From Lamellibrachia columna (lineage: Eukaryota; Annelida; Polychaeta; Sabellida; Siboglinidae), in assembly GCA_963662155.1 (NCBI GenBank), contig OY759262.1, positions 58,434,393-58,498,392 on the forward strand: 64,000 bases of DNA, written 5' to 3'. How positions within the stretch are numbered: the stretch's first letter is position 1; every line of letters starts with the position of its first letter. The notes under the pieces are model-generated. The model did not search any database. It was not told the DNA's origin and worked only from the letters and a program-made list of their open reading frames with translations. Both the position numbers and the translations under genes were made by a program. Positions 26,320 to 38,372 of the stretch are shown in pieces.

Positions 26320-26800
26320 CAAGCACAGGCCCTCAAACATTTGGGTGGGGTGTGCCTAGGATGACCTTGACGATAACTGTCCACAAAGATACCCAAACTT
26401 CTGCATGTGTTCAGTTGTCTTTACCAAGTTTTCTGGGGTCATCAATTAGCCCATTGCAGGCACATGGGTATGTACAAGTTGGGATACAGCAGGACCTAAG
26501 GTCAGACCCCAAAATACATGGGGTTATTCACCGTTACTGACCCCATACCCACAGCTGTGGGATGATAAAAGCTTGGAAACTAGGTCATGAGATGGAGGAT
26601 TCCCCATAATTCACCCCTGTGGTCTCACTGGTCAGACCTCAAGTATCTTCAAGGCCTACACCCAAGTTGGGCTACTGCCCAACCTAAGATCAGGCCTCAA
26701 AATATATGGGAATATTGACCCCATACCCACAGCTGTGGGAGATAAAAGCTTGGTAACTGGGTTACTAAATGGAGGATTCCCAATAATTCACCCCAAGGCC
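26320..26800. repeat. Diverged direct duplication, about 190 bp apart
   Basis: Blocks at about 26477-26618 and 26669-26794 share CCCATACCCACAGCTGTGGG, GATAAAAGCTTGG and ATGGAGGATTCCC. The shared CCACAGCTGTGG is itself palindromic. Origin unknown. Confidence 0.75.
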
Positions 26801-27173
26801 TAGATACCCAAGTCCATTATCAACAAATCGCAAACAAGTGTGTGCCAACATTTAAAGATCTGCTTCCTCTGTAATATCTAGCTTTATAACTAATTCCAAA
26901 CTGAACTACACATGTTTACGTCAGCTCTGAAGGTAATCTGTACAACAGGTTCCAACCGGTATGAATCTATGCCTAACATATTGTAGGTCAATCCAGGTAT
27001 GCGGACCAATATATATAGCGGGACTCTGTTACTAATACAAGACACAGCAAAGTAGGTGTTTGATGAGTGACTCGGTAACTAGCAGGATAGAATTATGGTC
27101 CTTGGGCAAGTGCCCATTTTTATAAAATTACAAAAATGTTGAAGAATCAAACACATTCATACCAAACAGAAAT

Positions 27174-28002
27174 ACTAGCTACCAGACAACCACCATTGAC
27201 GGCTAGCTACCAGACAATCACCACTGATGGCTAGCTACCAGACAACCACCACTGACGGCTAGCTACCAGACAACCACCACTGACGGCTAGCTACCAGACA
27301 ACCACCACTGACGGCTAGCTACCAGACAACCACCATTGACGGCTAGCTACCAGACAACCACCACTGACGGCTAGCTACCAGACAACCACCACTGACGGCT
27401 AGTTACCAGACAACCACCACTGACGGCTAGCTACCAGACAACCACCACTGACGGCTAGCTACCAGACAACCACAACTGACGGCTAGTTACCAGACAACCA
27501 CCACTGATAGCTAGCTACCAGACAACCACCACTGACGGCTAGCTACCAGACAACCACCACTGACGGCTAGCTACCAGACAACCACCACTGATGGCTAGCT
27601 ACCAGAAAACCACCACTGACGGCTAGCTACCTGACAACCACCACTGACGGCTAGCTATGACAACCACCACTGACGGCTAGCTACCAGACAACCACCACTG
27701 ACGGCTAGCTACCAGACAACCACCACTGACGGCTAGCTACCAGACAACCACCACTGACGGCTAGCTACCAGACAACCACCAATGACGGCTAGCTACCAGA
27801 CAAAAAAACTGACGGCTAGCTACCAGACAACCACCACTGACAGCTAGCTACCAGACAACCACCACTGACGGCTAGCTACCAGACAACCACCACTGACGGC
27901 TAGCTACCAGACAACCACCACTGACGGCTAGCTACCAGACAACCACCACTGATGGCTAGCTACCAGACAATCACCACTGACGGCTAGCTACCAGACAACC
28001 CA
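27174..28002. repeat. 28-bp minisatellite, about 30 copies
   Basis: The unit is CTAGCTACCAGACAACCACC plus ACTGACGG. Most units differ by zero to two bases; a few have small deletions (near 27655 and 27803). Confidence 0.97.
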
Positions 28003-30269
28003 TCTGTGGCTTTGGGACAATTTATGTCCACAGTTCAACTAACACCTCAAGTTGAAACACTGACCAATGAAACGTCTTAACCTTTGTCCATGGCTGGCCT
28101 ACAGGATGAACAAACAATGCCAACTAACAGTAACACATGATCAACACTTCCTCATCGATTGAAGTGCAAACAGCCTAATAAATGCTACAATGGACATATA
28201 CAACTTTTGTAATTTAAAAAAAATTCTGAATGGATCCGGTCAAAAACAATTTAACAGTACGTTGGATGATTTCAACAGAACTAAATAACACATTTGTACA
28301 AACGAGCCAGCACGTTGTAGTCGAAAGTTTCGATGCTAGATAGGTTAAATTTTTCACAAAATGAGACAAGCGAAAAAATCTAAATGAAGATGGACCTTTA
28401 AGGCTAGGGTCAGATCAGGGTTCAAATAAAAAAAATATTTTATCACTGACAAACAATATTTTAACATTTAGACATGCTTAGTTGACATGCTTAGGTGACA
28501 AATGAATGTAAAGGTACAAAGTGTAATGTGTTTATTTATAGCAATGATGTTATGTAGCATAAACACATTTGGGTCGTCAAGGCACTAGAACAGATACAAT
28601 TTATACTACATAATGTGATTTTATGATTTTACCATCAGATGTTGGTCCTTTAGTGTAGACTTTTGATGGTGCAGCAATTGAGATGTGTATCCATGTTTGA
28701 CCACAAAGGCATCAAGAGGTTGTCGATCATTTCACATGGTAAGATTTATTTGAAAAATGAAAACAATTATTGTAATTTGTGGATGATTATACTTAAAACG
28801 GGGGGGGGGGGGGCAACGCCAGTATTCTGGGTCAAGACAAATATTAAATTGAAAAACATGCAGTGGTTTTCGCCGAACAGTCCTAAAAAAAGAAGTGCCA
28901 AAACAAAGAAGAAAAAGGATAGAATTCCTACTGAAATAATACCGCCAAAGCTATTAATTCAGGTCTTGCTGTAACACAAGTTGCCATCAGCTCACCCAGG
29001 AAGCAACTTAGATGAAATAAGTATGATTTATCAATCAAATGTACAGGTGCTATCAATAACAGACTAGCCAAAATACAAACAACATATAAACTTCATGGAC
29101 ATCTGCAGGTGGCTGGGATAGTCATAGGATTTAGATAATCTGTCAAAACAATTGGTGTACAAATTCTACTATACATCAAGCATATAATTTTATGGCTGTA
29201 CATCTGCACCAACAAAATGGCTCAACATGTTTTTTTCATGCTATTTATCATGTGCACCCACCCAAATTTTCACTGAAAACTTATGCTGAGGTAGGTATAT
29301 GTATACACATGTATACACAGGTACACATGTATACACACAGTAATTTATCATAATAACATTACCAGTAATTTTAATCTTTGAAGTGATTACCAAATTGCTG
29401 CTAACTTCAGATGAACGTAAAAACTTCTGTACAAATCCACTAAAAAATCAGCAAGTGTATAGCAAGATCATAGAAACAAACATGTTTGTAGAATTGCATG
29501 TTGTTAATAAACAAGTGTACAAATAAACAGGATAATTTGACACTAGGCTGCAAAAGACCTAACCTGGGTACATTCCGGGAATTTAATATAGAGTTAATGA
29601 TGATTGGTTTGTTTTCAATGCATATGCACCGGGATAAAACAGTTACTAAAGAGCAGTGAGTTACTGAAAACACTTCGACATGATTTAATGCAGAACTATA
29701 GCCTACTTCACCATCACAAACATTGGTATTTTATTACATTCGCCTGCATAACTACATGTTACCAAGAACAATACAAGTGACATTAGTTTTTTGTCAAGTA
29801 AATAACTTTTACTGATAAACAACAGTTGCAGTTCAAAGTATCTGTGATACGAAATATCGTGTTAAAAACAACAGAAATAAACCAAAAAACATCAAGAAAT
29901 AAATGCGAGCTACATTTGCCTTTAGAATATTTCTTGCCCTAACGCAGACAAGTGACAGTGATTCAGAGTGACATTCCCCTATTTTAACACTGTTTTTTCA
30001 CATTCATTCAATGTTGTTGATTTCCAGGGCAACTGTCATGCACCTGTTCGTGTTTTCATCAATAAATTATGGTTTTGTGGATAGCTCATTCAATCACTTT
30101 TCACACTGTCTAATTTTATGGAACACTTTCTCTTATTTTTATACTGAATATTATTATGCAATATCTTATTATTAAATCCGTGTAAAACAAGTGTTAGCCA
30201 CTTGAAAGCCAATTTTTATTATCGACAATTTGGGTCTGAAAAGGCCAAGACTAATTCACCATAGCAATT
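28003..30269. other. EGLN intron 1 segment with a G14 tract
   Basis: No gene recognised. Fourteen consecutive G at 28800-28813 on the plus strand give a long homopolymer, unusual in this AT-rich DNA. A short alternating TATACACATG patch lies at about 29300-29340. Confidence 0.5.
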
Positions 30270-30595
30270 ACAAATAAACATTTTGGGTAGCCTCTCATCC
30301 AACAAATAAACATTTTGGGTAGCCTCTCATCCAACAAATAAACATTTTGGGTAGCCTCTCATCCAACAAATAAACATTTTGGGTAGCCTCTCATCCAACA
30401 AATAAACATTTTGGGTAGCCTCTCATCCAACAAATAAACATTTTGGGTAGCCTCTCATCCAACAAATAAACATTTTGGGTAGCCTCTCATCCAACAAATA
30501 AACATTTTGGGTAGCCTCTCATCCAACAAATAAACATTTTGGGTAGCCTCTCATCCAACAAATAAACATTTTGGGTAGCCTCTCATCCAACAAAT
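30270..30595. repeat. 32-bp minisatellite, about 10 apparently identical copies
   Basis: The unit is AACAAATAAACATTTTGGGT plus AGCCTCTCATCC. By eye all copies are identical, so the array expanded very recently or is kept uniform. Confidence 0.97.
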
Positions 30596-32573
30596 GTAAT
30601 ATTATTAGAACTACAGAGATTTCAAAAGCTACTTGTGTCAACGTTACCAGTTTGGCAATCTACAAGTCACGAACTGCAAACTATCAATGAATTCTGTCTG
30701 AACGGTTTCGTAAGTCCTGACTAGGTTTACTGAAATTCCTCACAATGTTCAATGCCTTGTACTCAATGTTCAGTATTTAACACATTTTATTATGGGTTGG
30801 TTTCATTTCTTTCTTTCGGTCAAGGGAACTAGGGTTCAAAATCACTTGCTACCGTTTCGAAACTTGGGCAATTTCGTTCACCCCACTTTGTCTGTGTTTT
30901 CCGGAGGCATCAATCTCATCAATCTCATCAAGCATTAAGAAATAAAATTTCAGAAAGCACAGCAAACTTCTAGCGGTAAAATATGTCTTAGTAACAGAAA
31001 ATATGGACGGATGCCCATCCAGAGACAAAAAAAATAATGGAAAACACCAAAAAAGTTTAGATTAAAATATATGAATACAGCTGTAGCGGGCACTGTAGGT
31101 GTGGTAAAAACATGTTATAACAACACTAGATCATAAATGTTAAAATTTGTTTAAAATGAATCTAAATTTTTTTTTCAAATACATCATCACATTACAAATC
31201 GAAGGATACAAGTTGGGCCAAGTTTTGTCGTTGGTGATTTATTTTTATGCTTTCTATCAGATTTCCGAATGGCAGACACTACAGGTGATGCCACCACATG
31301 CGTACTGTCGGCATTTTTTTACAATCTGTATCGCGTCACAGCTAGTTATGCTCAAAATATACGATGGACAAACCAGGCCTGACACTATATTTAACAATGA
31401 CTGTTACAATTGGGTTTTATTGCTGTTGTGACACCTAGCGGACAGTCCGTGAACCAGTCATTTTATATGAAATCGGTTTGTTGAAGGCGTATCATGATAG
31501 CCAGTATGTATCGTGCAGAAGAAAATGCGGCTATATGCTGAAATACTGGTAACACTGCGCAACCATAGTAAAATATAGGCGTCCGCAATGCATGATCTTC
31601 ACGAAATGTCTGCATATCATTGCTAGTAGCAATGCAATGCACACTATTTTGTGAAGCTCGCACATATCAATACAAGATGACAACCATACAAACAACATGA
31701 AGTCAGAGGTGATGAAGATTGTGTTTAATTGTAGTGGATGGCAAGGACAAGCGATTGAAACGATTACCTGTGGCTGTGACTAATTGGATAACAAATTTCT
31801 TAAACTACGAAAACTTGTGGCCGGACAGCCAAAAAAGGTGACGGGCCAGCGTTAATGTCAAGGCCTGACTTGTATGCTAGTTATGGACTTAATGAACACC
31901 AGCCTTTCAACTTCGGCACCCACCAACTTCTTATTTATCAACTTCCGCCAGTGAGATTAACATGACTGGACAACGTGTTCACAACTGCATACATATGAAT
32001 TAGCAATGCAGTGGAGTGATTATTGCCTGACCAGACATAATCAAGTCACAACCAAGAAATCGTCTCTTTGTCACACATCATAATGGTACAATTTTATTTG
32101 ACAAGTTTGTGAAATATAATACCCATTTTTATCAGGACTGATTTTATCTTAACATGTATCACAATATGAATTTTTAAAAACTGGCAAAAGATGTTTCTGG
32201 CATGTAAATAAATTCTTCAGTTAGAACTGAATGACTCGTTATTATCAAGTATTAAAAATATGTAATTGATATTATTGCACAGCCTCCTATGATCATGTAA
32301 CTAGGCTAATATAGAGACACTACCAGCAGGTTAAGAGTCCTGTTGTGCAACTGTACAATAAATGTAAACAAGCCACACACTCATTTACAGCAAATACTTC
32401 AAAGTTATTGAACACTACACGTCAATGTATTGTCCATTTGTGACACCTTATTAGGACATTCAATTATTGCATCTAAACAGCTTGTCAGTGCAAGGCGTGG
32501 AAGTTCAGCAACAAAATGCATATGTATTAAAGTTTAAATCTACGGTACTTGGTTATCACATAATATCAATTAG
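30596..32573. other. EGLN intron 1 segment
   Basis: No supported gene or element. Confidence 0.4.
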
Positions 32574-34428
32574 AGGGCAGTTCCACGGTGTCGGACATAC
32601 ATTTTGGACACTTTAGTCATGCAGTGCATGCTGGGTTAGAAAGTACCATAACTTTTTACTGCCATATACTACAGGAACCAACTATGACATCACTGTCATA
32701 TATAAACTTCCTTCTATCATATAGACATACAATCAAAAACATGCGTGGTGTCGGACGTACTCACACGAACCTGAATTTTCCACCTGAGTGAGGCCATGTC
32801 CAAATCTCTGTGATGTGTGAGGGCATATTGGGAACGTTGTGTTATGTGCTGATAGTAGGGCAGGAGTTAATCTCTTGACTAGATCCAATAAAATGTTGTG
32901 TCTGTTGTACACTGAAGAAATAGATAAGTAGAATAATAGATAGTAGATAAATACAACATAACAAGTAGATAAAATTATGCTTATATTTTCTAAATAAGGC
33001 AGTTACAATGACAAAACACACTTTTGAGCTTCTACGAATCTTCTACATAAATGCCGACACTTAAAAGCCAAAATATTGATGCTGTCTACTGTCCAAACAA
33101 TGTGTTAGACCTTAAATAAAATGCATCAGAACAAACTGCCATGAATCAACATTTACCTTGATTTCTCCACTTGTCACGCAAAAAAAAATCTGTGACCTCA
33201 CCATGGAAATCTGCCCCTTCAAGCTTCACAACCACCCTGTCACCTATGACTTTGATTTCCTGATGCACTTCTGTCGTGCTTCAAAAATTTCTGAAGTAAT
33301 GGTATCAGTACTATCATCCAGAGTCATCACTAATTGTTACTTCTGTTAAGTCTTGTGAATCAGATGTATCAGCAATCAGAAAATGTTTATTGCCTCTTGC
33401 TTAAGTTATATGCAGTACAACTGGTGATTATTGGCTACTGGGAGACAAACTTGACATTCACTTGACATTCATTTCATAGTACAGCCAGATCCAAAAAGGC
33501 TACTACTGTTGTAGTTGCACTGCCTTTTCCACTTCGAACGTAGCACTAAACTGCTCACATGACCATTCCACTATTTCCATTTACAATGCTTTTGTCATGT
33601 GATGTTGCTGAAAAATTCCAGCTCAATATCATGGCATTCTCTCCTTCCCAAAAGTGGAGGTTTGAGTATAGGAATCTCTGTTTAAGAACTCCTTCTGGGA
33701 ATACCAAAATCATGGTCTTGATATAAATTTGGATACTTAGCCTTCAAACACTGTACTAGGATTTTAATGTCTAGTTTTTGTTGTGCCCCAATTGAATTTT
33801 GGTTTAGTCGGTGTAATTAGTTCCAATGTTGTGCTAATCCAATTATATGGATTAAGAATGGCTATGGCATTGATAATGTTTATTAACATCACACAGAAAT
33901 TACACACTAATGTTCTGAAAAAAAAGAAGAATCCAATCAGCATGGCGTATGGTGTCGGATGTATGGGGTGTCGGACGTACATTTTTTTTATGTACGTCCG
34001 ATACCACAACTGCTGGTTAATTATTGCATAATCAATAATTTTTTTTATTTGTTTGTTCAAACAAACAAAATTAACATTATATGTCAGTAAAATCTTGCAA
34101 CCATCCAACATCAGTGGAGATTAAAAAATGTAACTTTTTTGGTGTCAGACGTACATGAGTAAAATATTCATAACAAATTTAATTAAAAGTCAGTTTAAAA
34201 TCCATATAAAATTTTATATCATGTAAATTAACTAAATATATATATTTTTCATAAAATATTTTCGTCATCATCGTCATGTCATTATAAATGATTACATAAC
34301 ATCTGCTGAAAATGGATTAATGTGACATCTGAAACTATGAAATATTACCTTTCAAATGACACCACACTTGCTCCATTTTAACCAGTTTCTAAAAATGATG
34401 ATGGTTTACCTGAACGTGGAACTGCCCT
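32574..34428. mobile_element. TIR element, family C, with repeated GTGTCGGACGTAC motif
   Basis: Ends are AGGGCAGTTCCACG and its inverse CGTGGAACTGCCCT. Inside, GGTGTCGGACGTAC or a one- to two-base variant appears at about 32587, 32747, 33951, 33967 and 34141, and inverted at about 33991-34006. The last direct/inverted pair forms a hairpin around a T-rich loop. The interior is AT-rich with short ORFs only. I cannot assign a superfamily and saw no clear target duplication. Confidence 0.7.
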
Positions 34429-35455
34429 AGAATAAAATATAACCCCACACAAAAATATAACCCCACACAAAATAATAATGGCAATCATAAAACTCAAGTC
34501 GGTTATTTGTGTATGGTAACTAAAGAGAACAGTCCACGCTACAGTAGCATCAGTCGTACCTTTGTGAAGCCAACAATTAAGCTCGGGTTTTGAGTTTATA
34601 AAAAACGTACCTCGCTAAAATCATCTGTCAAAGCAATCACAGAAAAGAAATTGAATCTACGCCATCGAAATATATAATTTACGAGTCCTGAATGAATCTA
34701 TGCCATCGAAATATATTATTTACGAGTCTTGGGAGTAAGAGTACTATTGGCAGCAAGTGGAATAACAGGCTGACAATGTGGCTGATGCAGCTATAGATAG
34801 ACCTATCCCCCTCCCCCCAGTCCAACTACATCTGCCAAGAAATGCCTCGTCCCAGAATGAAACCAACAGCCTACATGTACATAGACATGTGCCTTAACAT
34901 AGGTAAAATGCATGGATACGTCCATTTCTACAGTAACTGCCTATACATTATTACAACTATATAGTAAAGGACAATTCCAAATATGCATACATGATTGATA
35001 CGCCACAGCTGACAACTACGCCTGCACCATTAATATAATCAACGCCCTTATTTTGAATACTTTTATGGACGCACAAAACCAAGCAAAATCATAGATATGC
35101 TCGTCAGTCACTGTAAAGTCAGATTTGGTATTTATGGTAGAGTGGCTACTCAGATCACATGCAGGACATTGTGAGTCATGGGAGGCCTGACTGTGTGTGC
35201 GCATGCATTCACGCCTGGCGTACGTGTTGGTGTACATGACAAGTAGCACATACACACACAGACTCAAGTGCTGTCTCACAATAGGTGGTGCTTCAGTGAC
35301 TGGTGTGTCTTTGTGCCTGGTAAACGTTTAGCTTCAAGCATTGCCATGCCGTGATCAGTTGCTTACGATGCTGAATGTGGACACCAATCAGAAATATATC
35401 ATCATCTTAGCAGTAGCGGATCGCACAAAGTCCTTGACTCACTATTTTTAGCACA
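34429..35455. other. EGLN intron 1 segment
   Basis: Contains two small direct repeats: ATATAACCCCACACAAAA (about 34438-34472) and CGCCATCGAAATATATAATT-type units (about 34661 and 34701). No gene seen. Confidence 0.5.
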
Positions 35456-35641
35456 CAGTAGAACCCCACCAAGAGGACACTCCTCAGAATCGGCCACCGC
35501 TTCAAAACGGCCACTTAATCAGTCTGCTTTTTGCCATATCTGCACATCTGTATATCTGATTAGATTCCTTAATCAGGCCATCTTTTAATCAAACCACTTT
35601 ATCTTGGTTACCTGGGTGGCCGCTTTAGAGGGGTACTACTG
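35456..35641. mobile_element. Short TIR MITE, about 186 bp
   Basis: The left end CAGTAGAACCCCACC and right end GGGGTACTACTG (inverse CAGTAGTACCCC) are imperfect inverted repeats. TA follows the right end. The CAGTAGTACC start is shared with the element at 61862-63010, so they may belong to one TA-targeting superfamily. Confidence 0.65.
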
Positions 35642-35891
35642 TATATGAAAATAATAATTTAAGCGGTATAATTCTTATAAAAAGGTAGCAGTCCAAAAGG
35701 AGCGAAGCCATGGTGAGAATACTGTTTGCTTAATTACAAGTCTGTGTTCGCTGTCAGTGCAATTAACTAATGCTCCCACCAAATGCTTTGAACAAGACTA
35801 CTGGCTGTGTTTAATCATTTTTGTCGTACATGCACCTACGTTACTTGCAAGGCCCACTTCTTCGGCTTGGCACCACGTGCTTAATACTGCT

Positions 35892-38372
35892 TACGTGTGA
35901 CTAAACATGGAGACACCATAGAGATAATGTGCTAATGTGACTAAACATGGAGACACCATAGAGATAATGTGCTAGTGTGACTAAACATGGAGACACCACA
36001 GAGATAATGTGCTAGTGTGACTAAACATGGAGACACTATAGAGATAATGTGCTAATGTGACTAAACATGGAGACACTATAGAGATAATGTGCTAGTGTGA
36101 CTAAACATGGAGACACTATAGAGATAATGTGCTAGTGTGACTAAACATGGAGACACTATAGAGATAATGTGCTAGTGTGACTAAACATGGAGACACCATA
36201 GAGATAATGTGCTAGTGTGACTAAACATGGAGACACTATAGAGATAATGTGCTAGTGTGACTAAACATGGAGACACTATAGAGATAATGTGCTAGTGTGA
36301 CTAAACATGGAGACACTATAGAGATAATGTGCTAGTGTGACTAAACATGGAGACACTATAGAGATAATGTGCTAGTGTGACTAAACATGGAGACACTATA
36401 GAGATAATGTGCTAGTGTGACTAAACATGGAGACACCACAGAGATAATGTGCTAATGTGACTAAACATGGAGACACTATAGAGATAATGTGCTAGTGTGA
36501 CTAAACATGGAGACACCACAGAGATAATGTGCTAGTGTGACTAAACATGGAGACACTATAGAGATAATGTGCTAATGTGACTAAACATGGAGACACCACA
36601 GAGATAATGTGCTAGTGTGACTAAACATGGAGACACTATAGAGATAATGTGCTAGTGTGACTAAACATGGAGACACCACAGAGATAATGTGCTAGTGTGA
36701 CTAAACATGGAGACACTATAGAGATAATGTGCTAGTGTGACTAAACATGGAGACACCACAGAGATAATGTGCTAATGTGACTAAACATGGAGACACTATA
36801 GAGATAATGTGCTAGTGTGACTAAACATGGAGACACCACAGAGATAATGTGCTAGTGTGACTAAACATGGAGACACTATAGAGATAATGTGCTAGTGTGA
36901 CTAAACATGGAGACACCACAGAGATAATGTGCTAATGTGACTAAACATGGAGACACTATAGAGATAATGTGCTAGTGTGACTAAACATGGAGACACCACA
37001 GAGATAATGTGCTAGTGTGACTAAACATGGAGACACTATAGAGATAATGTGCTAATGTGACTAAACATGGGGACACCACAGAGATAATGTGCTAGTGCGA
37101 CTAAACATGGAGACACCACAGAGATAATGTGCTAATGTGACTAAACATGGAGACACCATAGAGATAATGTGCTAGTGTGACTAAACATGGAGACACCATA
37201 GAGATCATGTGCTAGTGTGACTAAACATGGAGACACCATAGAGATAATGTGCTAATGTGACTAAACATGGAGACACCACAGAGATAATGTGCTAGTGTGA
37301 CTAAACATGGAGACACCATAGAGATAATGTGCTAGTGTGACTAAACATGGAGACACCACAGAGATCATGTGCTAGTGTGACTAAACATGGAGACACCATA
37401 GAGATAATGTGCTAATGTGACTAAACATGGAGACACCACAGAGATAATGTGCTAATGTGACTAAACATGGAGACACTATAGAGATAATGTGCTAATATGA
37501 CTAAACATGGAGACACCACAGAGATCATGTGCTAGTGTGACTAAACATGGAGACACTATAGAGATAATGTGCTAATGTGACTAAACATGGAGACACCACA
37601 TAGATAATGTGCTAATGTAACTAAACTTGGAGACACTATAGAGATAATGTGCTAGTGTGACTAAACATGGAAACACCACAGAGATAATGTGCTTGTGTGA
37701 CTAAACATGGAGACACTATAGAGATAATGTGCTAATGTGACTAAACATGGAAACACCACAGAGATAATGTGCTAGTGTGACTAAACATGGAGACACCATA
37801 GAGATAATGTGCTAGTGTGACTAAACATGGAAACACCACAGAGATAATGTGCTAGTGCGACTAAACATGGAAACACCACAGAGATAATGTGCTTGTGTGA
37901 CTAAACATGGAAACACCACAGAGATAATGTGCTAGTGTGACTAAACATGGAAACACCACAGAGATAATGTGCTAGTGTGACTAAACATGGAAACACCACA
38001 GAGATAATGTGCTAGTGTGACTAAACATGGAAACACCACAGAGATAATGTGCTTGTGTGACTAAACATGGAGACACTATAGAGATAATGTGCTAATGTGA
38101 CTAAACATGGAGACACCACATAGATAATGTGCTAGTGCGACTAAACATGGAAACACCACAGAGATAATGTGCTTGTGTGACTAAACATGGAAACACCACA
38201 GAGATAATGTGCTTGTGTGACTAAACATGGAAACACCACAGAGATAATGTGCTAGTGCGACTAAACATGGAGACACCATAGAGATAATGTGCTAGTGTGA
38301 CTAAACATGGAGACACTATAGAGATAATGTGCTTGTGTGACTAAACATGGAGACACTATAGAGATAACGTGC
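35892..38372. repeat. 40-bp minisatellite, about 62 copies, no length variation
   Basis: The unit is CTAAACATGGAGACACYAYA plus GAGATAATGTGCTARTGTGA. The 40-bp register holds from the first to the last unit; I see no indel in 2.48 kb. Variation is confined to a few positions (CACCATA/CACTATA/CACCACA, GCTAGTG/GCTAATG). A right-hand block from about 37650 has GGAAACACC and GCTTGTG variants. It is the largest repeat in EGLN intron 1. Confidence 0.98.

Noticed and set aside
27174..28002. CRISPR array, because of regular short repeats
   Set aside because: Units are contiguous 28-bp repeats without unique spacers, in an animal intron; the same holds for the 32- and 40-bp arrays.
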